DNA of 64,000 nt. Origin: Strobilurus pachycystidiatus (Eukaryota; Basidiomycota; Agaricomycetes; Agaricales; Physalacriaceae). A program made the translations under genes and the position numbers. Each line of letters opens with the position of its first letter. Position 1 is the stretch's first letter. Under the pieces are notes generated by a model. It saw only the letters and a program-made list of their open reading frames with translations. It ran no database searches and was not told the DNA's origin. Of this stretch, positions 22,933-33,566 are shown piece after piece. The DNA lies in NCBI GenBank assembly GCA_019915135.1, contig JAHLMK010000016.1, forward strand, positions 744,001 to 808,000, given 5' to 3'.

Positions 22933-25468
22933 ATGCTCAAAGCCTCCGCTGCTGACCACACCATTCAACTTCGGGTTCCCTACTTTCTTGATGAGTTTGC
23001 CACACTTCGCGGACTACCCAAGGACGAAATGGACGACCTTGTCGCATACGCCATCAAGGGGCTCAGGAAGGTACGGCCTCCACCTCTTACCAAGGATGGC
23101 TGGCCTTCAACGAAGCCGAAGAAGGGAGCTACCGAGAACAACACCTTTGCTGGTATTGCCACCCTCGCCGACTGCATCCACACGCAGTGTAGCAGTTGGA
23201 ATAAGAAACACAATAAACTAGGGCCGCGCACAACTAGGCTGCTATATGACGGTAGCTCTGTGTTCCCCAAAGGTTGGGCTGTACGCTTAGAACCGTCCGC
23301 TCCCGACGCTGCTCACAACCACTGGGAGGAGGCCCTAGGAATCGAGTTTGCCGACGTAGCTGTCCCCGTCCAGCTCAAGCTCGCAGACAAGGATACGGCG
23401 AAGGTGCGTTCAGTTTCATTCATGTTATAGTCACCTCCTCAATTTCGTTTCAGAACGAGGACCAGCTTCTGAACGACGCCGGCCATATATTACACAACGA
23501 TCCACGTCGGGACTTCACCTTCGGCTTCACCATCGAGAATCGTATCATGCGTTTCTGGTATTTCTCACGGTCGCATATCAGTGTCACCGAGGGGTTCGAT
23601 TATCACAAGGCAAGTGATTTACGCACTCACCTCTGAGTTGTAGCACACTGTCTGACTCTCTCAATTAGCTACCCGAGTTGTTCATGCGATTTATCATCTT
23701 CACAACGTTCGCCTCACGCGAGGAACTCGGCTATGACCCTAATGTCCAGAGAGTGCGCGACAGCAAGGACAAAATTCAATATACATTCACCATCGGCGGA
23801 AAGAACTATCAAACCATCAATGTCATTGACGAACTCGCGGCCCAGGACATCGTTACCCGCGCCACTCGCGTTTGGTCCGTCATGCTCCTCTCGCCGGAGG
23901 GTGAGCCCACCGGTGATCCGCTCGTGCTCAAAGATGTTTGGGTATATTCCGATGCCGAGGGAGAGCGTCGGATACAAGAGAGGATCTTCAAGGCTCTCGA
24001 GGCTCTGGATAGTCGGATTGAAGCGGGCGAGTGTCCTGATATCCAAAAGGAACTAGAACATGCACGCAATGATCCCTCTGCCGACCACCTTCTTCCCTCC
24101 TCCGGAACCCTACTGGCTGATGCCAGGAACTATTTCATGGAAATCCTGCAAGACGAGGTCGTTCATTGGAACGATGCGGAGAAAGACGCCATTGCCGCTA
24201 TTCCACCCAATTACACCGAATTCGATTACACTCTACCCCCACCCGAAGCTGTTGCGCGAAGCACCACTGTCGATGATAGCTCCCGCTCCCATGTCAGCGC
24301 TGCTGCCCCCGTTACCGCCGCCAGATTGGCCGGCAAGACTTTGTACGAGCATAAGCCTCGTACTCACCGGCGCACCATTTTCAAGGAGCTATGCGAGCCT
24401 TTGAGCAGCGTCACCAGCTACGCCGAGTTTGCCCTGGGATTGTGCGGCGTCGTCAAGGGTTGGCTTTCGCCATATGATTCCGCGTACATCTATATCTAAC
24501 GTCTTGATATCCCAGCTCTGAACTACATGCGCTTGGCTGGCTTTGTCCATCGTGACATCAGTCCCGGGAACTGCTTGATCTATCGAGCAGCAGGCAACAC
24601 TATACAGCTCAAGGTCTCTGACCTTGAGTATGCCCGGCAGTATGACTTGAACTCTCCTCATAAGGCCCCGTTGACTGTATGTTTCATTTTGGTGCTGGTA
24701 GTACAAGAGTCCTAACGACATCTTTACTAGGGCACCCCTGCCTTCATGGCCATCGAAACTCAACGACAGAAGCATCTATACTTCCCCGAACCTGCCATTG
24801 AGGTGGATCTGTCTCTGTCGTCGGCCAGACTGTTTCGTCAAGCTCAGAACCATCTCTTCGAACCGAAGAATTCCGTCGGCTTGCGTCACCAACCTATGGA
24901 CTGGTTCAGACATAACTTCTTACATGATCTCGAGTCTGTCGCATGGATGTACGCTTCCTTTCTTCTCACCACCATACCAAGCTCTCTTTATTCCGGCGGC
25001 CTGGCGTCTGCCTTCCATGATGTGGAATGGATCCGTACCGGGTTGTTTGATGGAAATGCGGCGGGATCTATTCAACGACTTCAGTTCATGTTGGGATTAC
25101 CGAGTCTGCCTAGGGATCGCAGGGATCCAATCGCGGATGCTCTGACCCCGCTCTACGCACCTGTACCAAAGGGACGAAACCTTATCACGGGGTTGGTAAT
25201 TTTTCGGTACATCGTGGCCGCTTACAAGCGGCTTCAAGCAACTACACCGCTGGACTCGGACAAGCCGGGGTCTACGCGCTGGGATCCTGCTAAATTCCAG
25301 TCAAACACCTACCTCAATGCCTATCACATCTTCCACGACATCAGGATGGAGATGCAATCCGTTCATTTCACGGCGGTGAAGTGGCGCAGTGGGAAGAGAC
25401 TCGCGGAGGAGGAGGAGCCGGACGATACGAAGCAGAAGAGAAGCAAAAAGGCGCGTACAAGGGAGTGA
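22933..25468 (+). CDS. FunK1-type protein kinase-like protein, copy A
   Basis: Five exons. The first conservatively starts at ATG 22933 (MLKASAADHTIQLRVPYF) and ends 23403. Copy B has about 48 residues ahead of this point, so the real start may be in an unseen upstream exon. The second intron (23610-23668) has a GC donor (CACAAG|GCAAGT). The N-terminal half is the FunK1-specific region with LPELFMRFIIFTTFA and VWSVMLLSPEGEP. The kinase half shows the catalytic loop HRDISPGNCLI (Asp and Asn present), SDLEYAR where kinases have DFG, and GTPAFMAIE at the activation segment end. The C terminus is a basic, acidic-mixed tail EEEEPDDTKQKRSKKARTRE that looks like a nuclear localisation signal. The family is expanded in multicellular fungi; substrates are unknown. 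Confidence 0.82.
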
Positions 25469-26271
25469 CATCGTAGCTCATCGTTGTAACAGAATGGGAG
25501 GTCATACTTATTCCTGGCTTTATATAAGGTATCGTGGAGATTCAACCACAGTCTCGGTACCCGGGATCGACGCAAGGGCTTGCTCCGACCCCTAGTCCAA
25601 GGTTTCGGTATCGTGTATCACCTCATGTTCCTCTCGACCTGCTGTCATCTTTTTGAATCTTCGGGGAACTGGTTTCGCCGCGTTAAAAATGTCTGACACA
25701 GTTCCCGAATCCCAGCCGAATCATTGGATGATAGCGAGCCATTGATCTACATAGTTGTGTATATGGGATTTTCCTCTCAGACCGTGTTTACTGAAGTCAG
25801 TGATACATCAACAGTACAGAACACTACTCCATACAACACTCCACTGCGGCAATTCGGCGCGTGTCTCAACACTTTCGTCATACTTACATGAAGACTGCGG
25901 TCAAAACACTTTCCGAGTTGACTGCTGCCAACGTCAACTTGAATCGCGATCGAGACTACCTTCGAAACAGTACTGCGCCTCCGTGGGATCTCAATAGGGA
26001 TAAATCCGGACTCTGTCGGTACAATAGGTGGGACAGCAAGACTAGTCTTCGTTGCCGCGTGCCGTCGGGTATCTGCTGTAAACGTGTAATAATCAGTGTA
26101 TGTACAGCCTCTCTGTGCATATCCGATTCATCTCACCCTGTTGAAGGGTAGCTGCGGAACTGGGTTACCCATTTTGCATCATAAATGCGGTCTTTAATCA
26201 CCTTCTTTCTTACGGAAGGTGAAGGACTCATGTCAGCAAAACATACCTCACTACTCCCTGTCCCACCAGCA
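25469..26271. other. Intergenic, no supported gene
   Basis: About 0.8 kb between two plus-strand genes. No domain, RNA or repeat recognised. In-frame ATGs at 26185 and 26230 could extend the next gene. Confidence 0.4.
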
Positions 26272-27730
26272 ATGCGACTACCGTGCTGCCTATACCCACC
26301 ATCTGGCGTTCGGCGCGCCCTTTACGCGCTTGCGATCTCTTGCGCATGCGTCCTTCTCGTCGCTCCGTCCTACTACTACCATATCAAGACGACGGGGCCG
26401 CCTACCTGGACGTGGCTGAGAGACTGGGAGGCCAACTTGCCACAGCATAACCTCAGCTTACCCTTCCCAGAAGGTTCCGCTGGGCGCTATGTCAGATTCT
26501 CATCCCAGTCTCAACATTTAGGATTCAACAACTTCCTCACTGAATAGTGCGTCAATGTTTACATCTCCCTTTGATTCGAGTGCATTCAAACCAAGTTTCT
26601 TTCAGTTTGATGAACGCCCACCTCGCCTACGAATCGAGACGGGCATACGTCTTTCCTGACTTCAGGTGGGAAGTCAGACACTACCCGATTCCGATCTCCG
26701 TGCTGGGCCGCGTGCCTCGTACCCCTATGAACGCACTCATATCTGGACCTGCAGCTGGCGGCTCGTGGGAAGAGCGCGACGAAACACCACGGTCCGTCAC
26801 GTCAAAGTGGTTCGAGGTCGTGTGCCCTCCCGCGGAACGCCACTATATCACCTCAAGCAGCCTCAAAGCTGGGCGAAGCTGGAAGGACGGTGCCCCCATG
26901 TTTCAAGAGTACGCCACAATTTTGCGGGATGCCCCAGAACGCTGCATAGATGTCGTCGAGTCCCCCGATGACTTCACGCCGCAGCTGTTCGATATGTTTC
27001 TGTGGGGAGACCCCCGACTGCTATCTCTTTGGGAGAGCTTTTCGAGATCCCCGACTTCTCGCTTGTTGAGCGCGTCTCCGATAGTGAAAGCCGCAGTCGA
27101 CAGAAACCAGTACCTGTTCTTACCCCGTGGGTCGCGTATCCCTTCGGGACCACCAAGCTACGATCGTGTATTGGCAATCCACTTGCGCAGAGGGGACTTC
27201 GACAGCGCCTGCAAGGGCTATGCGAAGTTCTTGTCGAGATTCAATGGGTGGAATCAGCTGAAGTTCCTTCCCGATCGGTTGGTGTTGCCGGATAATAAAT
27301 CGGAGAGGATAGAGGTTTATAAGAAGAGGTGTTCGCCGAGCTTTGAGGAGATTTTGGTGAAGGTGAGGGAGGTGCAGAAGGAGTATGAGGGAAGGACATT
27401 GGATACAATCTTCTTGATGACGAACGAGAAGGGCGAGTGGATCCAGCAAATGATCGAGGCTCTAAAAGACGCCGGATGGCATAACGTGGTGACAAGTCTG
27501 GATCTCCATTTCGATACGGTCGAACAGAGGGAGGTTGGAATGGCCATCGACATGGAGTTTGCGAGGCTTTCGGCCGTCTTGATCGGCAACGGGGTGAGTT
27601 ATAAGTTTCTACACCTCTCAAGACCATGTCATGCTGACCACCGTGATCGCAGTGGTCGTCCTTTACGAGTAATATCGTTCATCGTCGACTGGTTGATGGC
27701 AAACCGCCCACTAGCATCCGTTTTTATTGA
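26272..27730 (+). CDS. Type II membrane glycosyltransferase, O-fucosyltransferase-like
   Basis: Three exons, 26272-26546, 26606-27593 and 27653-27730, in phase, giving 446 residues. After a short basic cytosolic tail (RLPCCLYPPSGVRR) comes one signal-anchor helix (ALYALAISCACVLLVAP), then a lumenal domain. Motifs in order are LGFNNFLTEYLMNAHLAYES (the substrate-loop region rebuilt across intron 1), a long middle with VLAIHLRRGDF, where HxRRGDF is the GDP-fucose-binding arginine region of fucosyltransferase-fold enzymes, and the C-terminal DMEFARLSAVLIGNGWSSFTSNIV, typical of the last nucleotide-sugar loop. It probably acts in the Golgi or ER. Whether the donor is GDP-fucose is inference from the fold. 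Two in-frame upstream ATGs (26185, 26230) would lengthen only the cytosolic tail. Confidence 0.72.
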
Positions 27731-30700
27731 TCAAAGGCTTTGGTCCGGACAGGAGGCGAGTCTAGATACTAGATGAGCGCATGAAGCTTATTGAAGATGT
27801 AATCGTATGCTTTATCCAGGATCTCGTCGACCTCTTTATCCTCCCCTAGAGGAAGCCTGAGTTTTGAGCCATAGTAATGAGTTCGACTCGCTCCATCGCG
27901 CCCAGGCCGATGAAAGGGACAGGAGCTGAACAAGTTCGGTTACTGTGGCATCTGGCAGAGGTACGGTGGAGAGATAGTACCTTTAACTTGGGCACAAAAG
28001 GAGCTGTATCGGCGCATGTGCTCAGCAGAGAAGACGGTGTCAAAGTAGATCTAACTTACAATGCTTTGAAATCGGACGGATCCATATCATAATCCTCGTC
28101 TTCGTCGTCGTACGGGGAACGCAGAGAGATCATCTCGAGCTCAACGTGATGATCCAACGGATGCCAAGAGTGGTAATGAGATCTACTAGGAGCTACCCGT
28201 AAGCGATGGAAATGGAGAGACAGATGATGACATCGATTTCTTGGGGGATACATATGACAGTACAGAACAACGCTTTTAGACTACGTGGTGCAAGAAGATA
28301 TTCTGGAGAGGCAAGTATTCTAAGCAACAACTCACTGCTGAAAATGATCAGAAGAGGGAAACGATCAGAAAAGAGAATAGACAAACCATGATCAACGGAA
28401 GCTTGACCAAGATAGGAAACATCGTCGGTCCCGAAGAAATTGTCAACAGCAGGGTGGTCGGCATTCGTACTGTCAGGTTTTCCGCACTGCAGAATGTAGC
28501 AATTGCTATAGCCGAAAATCGTGGCGTAGCTGCCGTTGGCAACTGGCATAGGCCTGGCCTGCGTAAATTGGAAAGGAGGCAGTGTGTACGGAAGAGAGAT
28601 GGTCCATTATTATACGCGCAGTGTACTGATGGCAATCCAGATCAAACGTGAAGCCGGTATTGTCGAGAGAGTGGACAGTGCCAGCAAGGCTAAGGAATGG
28701 GGAGACAATGTTCGCACCCTTGCCTGCAATCATGGCAGAAACAATCTGGCTGGACATCGCTAGAGTCATGCATCAGTCTCTGGAATTGAACCATAGTGAT
28801 GCTGCCGACGCAGCAGTCGTGGGAAAGGGGAGGGCGGTTCCATTAGAGCCGAGTTTGACCGTCCTGCCATAGAATCAAGTATCGAGGAATATGGTGTCAC
28901 CTATAAAAGGATGCGTCAGACATGGCACAGCGACGATCAACAGAGATTATGTTACAAACATAGGCAGCGACAAAGTACGTGGCGGATGGCGGGAGGGCGG
29001 CGGAAGGCGGAAGGCAATCTTGTCGGCGTTGAGATAGATAAGCAGAAAGACTGAAGTCGCCACCTGGAGCAGCGATTCTGGCGTCCAGAACAATGAAAGC
29101 ACCGTCAACGGGGAGGTGCGAGGGATGGCTGAACGACGGGGCGAGTCTCTAAGGCAGAACCTAATGGCTTAAAAAGTCAAATTTACAGAGGCTGGTTTTG
29201 AACACATGAGATGTGGTGGATGAGGAGGGCAGTGGGCAGACAGGCAACGTTCTGCCAGTGGGCAAAGGATCTTTAGGTTCGGACGTGCCAGCGCTGGACA
29301 ATATAGTCCATTTTTGTAGGACACGGTGATGGTACGCTGGCTGTCAAGGACACATTGAGCTTGCAGCCAGCACGATCCAAAGTCGGGACCACACTCTGCA
29401 TTTGAAACGCCGAACAACTTTCGTCGTAGACTTGCGTACGTGGCAGTGAGTCAGTGACGCCAAACGGCATTCGTCGGTCCCGGTAGATTGTTCCCTGGGT
29501 GTGGTTCTCAGTACGGGTCAACGGCCAATGGATACATCTTAAGAAACTGGTTGCCGCGCTTTGTCCTTCAGGGTTCTGTTGGTAATTGTGGATATCACGA
29601 CGCAAAAGATCGAGACATACTGTACGTGAATCAAGAGTGGGGGATGAGCGCTAAGCGCCGATCCGAGTCAGTGTGCGCGAATTGTTTAAGTACGGCGAGG
29701 AGGGGGTGATATATTGTATGAGAAATGGGGTCGCTGATTGTGTTGCGTTTGGCGCTGGCCGACTGGAACGTGATGGGGGCTAATGGATATCAGCAGTGGC
29801 ATTTCTACGTCGATGGTTTTCGCGAGCAGCGGAGCGGTATCGTTCTGGAAACGATGAAGGCGGCAATGAGATAGAGTTGAGGGCAAGGGTATAAGAGACG
29901 CACCAGTATAGTCCATGAGCGAGGGAGGTTGAAGAGAGGAAGAGTGTAAGTGATCAAAAAAAATTACAGTGGAAAACAATGATGTTACTCGTCCGAAAGG
30001 AAAGAAACAGTCATTGCAAGACGTTAAATTGCTATGGATACAGGCTGTAAGTCTGTGTGAAAGAGTGAATTGGTTGAGAGGAGCACTGAATGGATGGAGA
30101 CATACACGTGTGACATATGAACGTCAAAGGGCAGTCCCATGGCGCTATTATGAATCCGTCAAGAGGAGGGCAGGAAAGAGATGGACACAAATGGAGGAGC
30201 ACTGTTTATACGGCCTCGCAGCATGCAATCTGGCAGACACCGCTTGTAGACCTCCCTCGTCCGAGATGCCAACGCCAATGTCTGCTGCCGCGGCATTATG
30301 AGTTGGCGTCGAGAGCAGAGCATTGGCAGGAGAAGAGAGTGGCTACGCCACGCGTTCAAGGTAAGTACTAAAAGGAGGATCGGACCGATGCAGAAGTGAT
30401 GAGCCAATGAGAAGGCTCAATAGCGCAGCCAATGAGAGCGCGACATGAGGCCGGGCTCTAATATAGTAGTTAGATGAGACTCCTCGATCAAGGCATCTGC
30501 GTCGACAACGCTACGGGCCTGCAGATTCTAGACCAGACTGCGCACAGAGAAGAGGGAAAGACTGAACTGGAAAAGATTGCTCCGCCTTGGCAATGGGCGA
30601 GAGGAGGTGCCGGCCTGTAGGGCTCGTCGTGCACGTCTAGCTTTCTCCCGGTAGTGTTGTGTCCCTGGGTATAGGTGGGGAACCAAGCGTGGAAGGAAGA

Positions 30701-31211
30701 CTGGCTCTCGAAATTCCCAGCTCATGGGCGTAAAAGGCTAACCTTCAGCCCCTATAGCCTTAGGTACCCAAATCCAAGTTTCCGATGGGAGGACGGAAAT
30801 ACATTTACCAACGCACGCGATCGACTGTCAGGATAATACCGAATATCAGGTCTGGCGAAGTGTGGCGCTCCGAGGAAAACTCTCTCAGCATCGCGCACTC
30901 GGTCTGGATTAGCCCGCTCTAGAGAACTTATGTAGTCAAGCGCACAGTCAGTCAGTCATCAAGATGCCCATGGCAATGCCGAGCGAAAACTTTTGAAAAG
31001 CCGCCCCGCCATCATGTGATGAGAAAACGCTGCCAAATGCGGTGCTGTTGACCCAGGTGCTGGTCCATAATGGGCACAAATAAATTCAGCATTTCACCAT
31101 CACGACCGACCCCGACGACCCGCTCGCCGCCTTGACGAGCACCGAGCTAAGTAGTCTGGCTGTCGCGGCGGACAGCGAGCAGGCCACACATCCGTCTCTG
31201 GCTGCTCAGCA
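27731..31211. other. Unresolved 3.5-kb stretch, possible genes
   Basis: I could not build a consistent gene model here. Several open stretches look protein-like. On the minus strand there is an acidic piece YDDEDEDYDMDPSDF near 28060-28140, followed by an intron-like gap and PVPFIGLGAMERVEL ending at a stop at 27846. Another minus-strand stretch lies at 28408-28560. However, the same bases are open in competing frames on both strands (for example 28388-28651 on plus), and the splice phases I tried do not agree. From 29500 to 31200 I see nothing supportable. Treat this as possibly one lineage-specific gene on the minus strand or a decayed one. Confidence 0.3.
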
Positions 31212-33013
31212 ATGGCGGCCTCAAGAGATGCTCCCAGACGTCGGCAACGAGTACCGCCGGCCATGGTATGTTCTCCAATAAAAGACGAAGACGGATGCTG
31301 AACACGGCCTCGCAGTCCCCGAATGTCGCCACGCCGTCATCGTCGCAATCAACCATCACGCCGTCGCTGTCGGCGTCGTCCACATCCAACTCCAACTCGT
31401 CCGGTTCGCCGCCCGTGCCTGTGACGCCAACCTTGCGCGCAGGGCGGTCGCGGTCGCGCTACCCCGATCTCGGGCGCGTTCCTCTGCATAGGCGGGGTAA
31501 GTCGCGGACGTATGAACGCCTGGAAGACCTGCTCAAAGAGGCGGGCTACAAGGAAACACGTGTTTTCACACCTGAAACGGAGCGCATCGAGAAACAGACA
31601 GAGCAGCCACGCGCAGACGGCACTCCTCCGCGCAGTCTACGCGGTGTCGGGTCGGTGGTAGGCTTTATCGCTGGCCTGATACCCGGCAATACTCTCGGTC
31701 GATCGTCTAGTTTACGAGAAGCCAAATCCCGTAATGATCTCCTGCCATCGCGCTCGAATTCGCTGGTCGTTCGGGTGCAGCATTCGCCCCCGCCCTCTCC
31801 ACTGTCACGGCGCTCCACGAAGCTGTATTCTCAGCAGCAGTTGGGCCGCTCACCCCTTCCAAGTAGACCCTCTACTCCCGGCAGTGTCTCATCAGTTGAT
31901 TGCACGGGGCCTACCCCAAAGGCAAACCATCAGAGCCCCACGCAACCCAATCAACTGCAGTCGGAGGCCGCCCGCACTTTGTATTCGTACAACAACCTCT
32001 CGTATACCTCTGTGCACTCCCAGCGTCGTCTCCAGGATGCTCCCTCACTATCGCGCTTGAAATCCTCGCCCGCGTCCGCTTTGCCATCAGAACCCATTCT
32101 CCATCCACAACCCTCGCGTGCCGGAGCCTACCTCCGTCACATGGCCTCCGTGGCGAGCATACCTCCGCGACCTAGTTCGACACCCGCTCGTCAACTTAGC
32201 CTCAATGACGATGACGACGATATTGCCCCGCGGAGGCGCGGAAACGGCGAAGGCGAACAAGACGCGCCCCCTCCTCTGCCAAAAACATGGCTCGAGACCG
32301 TCGCACGTGCGGTCATGTTTGGCGGCGTGGGATACATGGGTGGACCGCAACACCAACAACCCATCAAAGAAACGGACACCCGTGGCCGGAGCACAGACCG
32401 CCAACATCTCCGCCCTCCAGATCTCATGGCCCAGATGTCGCGCCGCAGGTCGAGACGCAGCGAAGGCGAAGTGAGCCGAACACGCGTTGTCTGTCACAGT
32501 GCACCGTCCAGTCGACCTGCCTCGCGCAGCAGAGATCGCGGCGATACGAGGGAAGCCGATGTCTCTCGGTCTGTTGTTCCTAGTCTTGCTAGAACAAAAG
32601 TAGAAGGCGACTCACTTGCTTGGGAGCCGACCCCTTCGAAGATTCGCACCAGGAAGGGCAAATCCAGGCGTTTCGCTGGCGGATGGGGTGGAGAAGTCGA
32701 CAGCAGCAGTGCTGAAGAGGTCAGCGACGACGACGACGGCGAATTGGATCTGGCACGCATCCTCGTTCCGCCGAAACGACAAAACTCCATTCGCAGCCTT
32801 CGGAGGCATCTCGGGGACATCGAGCCTACTGGACGGCGGCCTGTCATTGGTCGCGTGCACAGTGCTGCTGATTACGGACAGTGGGACGGATACAGTGACT
32901 GGCGGAGACAGGAGCCTACCAGACGTGGATCGCTAGAGGAAGATGACGAGGACGGCCCGACTTTTGAGACCAGGAGGAGTAGACGCGGTCTGCCTGCGGC
33001 GTGGGCATCATAG
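31212..33013 (+). CDS. Long disordered Ser/Arg/Pro-rich protein
   Basis: The preferred model starts at ATG 31212 (MAASRDAPRRRQRVPPAM), is spliced by a 50-nt intron at 31266-31315 (GTATGT...GCAG), and continues in one 1.7-kb exon, giving 583 residues. Starting instead at ATG 31268 inside that intron also gives an open frame, so the start is not proven. The protein is mostly low complexity. Two more ordered blocks stand out: RTYERLEDLLKEAGYKETRV, followed by FTPETERIE, and a short hydrophobic stretch GVGSVVGFIAGLIPG. Arg/Ser-rich repeats and Asp-rich patches fill the remainder. The ordered block looks like a conserved docking or helical motif. I recognise no named domain and assign no function. 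Codon use looks consistent over the full length, supporting a real gene. Confidence 0.68.
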
Positions 33014-33566
33014 TATTCTTCCATTGGCATCATTGTATCACCACACACATCCATTCCTATAACCTATCCACAACTTATTGGAAGCTCATACACTATGTTA
33101 ATCGTTCTTTATGCACCTGGATATCTACTGGGATACTAAACAATTCAAATTCAGTGTACACTTGGGATTGCAGGCGACATTGTTTACCACATTGACAGTG
33201 CCAATCCAGATCAATCAGTAGAGGATAAGAAGAGCTCGAGGTGGCTGGGAACCTTCAGCGCGAGAGTGGGGATATACAGGAAACAAACTTCGAAGTAGAA
33301 AAGTAGGGACAGGACGCTCCAGGACACCTCAATTTTGAGACTCTAACAGAGCCTTTGCGTGAGGCTAGAGAGGCATCTCCGTTTCTGAGGAGCTGATGTG
33401 GCGCGAAAGGTTCTCATTCGGAAGGACATGCTCATGTAATTAACTGTATTATACTTGCAGTCAGCACCGCCAGATGTTCTACCGATCATGCTCGTTTTAG
33501 ATATAGTATATACTAGTCCCAATAATTGAAAGGGGGAACATTTATTTACAACGCAGAGCTACGATG
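33014..33566. other. Convergent intergenic region
   Basis: Between stops of convergent genes. No gene supported. Bases 33225-33260 share weak similarity with 36595-36630 (both contain a run like GATGGCTGGGAAC), which may be residual duplicated sequence. Confidence 0.35.

Noticed and set aside
28408..28770. Tempting spliced reading linking FTFDLDCHQ to PVANGSYATIFGYSN on the minus strand
   Set aside because: On checking exon lengths the phases do not match, so the joined protein is not supported.
30528..30725. Small minus-strand frame with an Arg-rich middle
   Set aside because: No start context, no domain, and no neighbouring exons.
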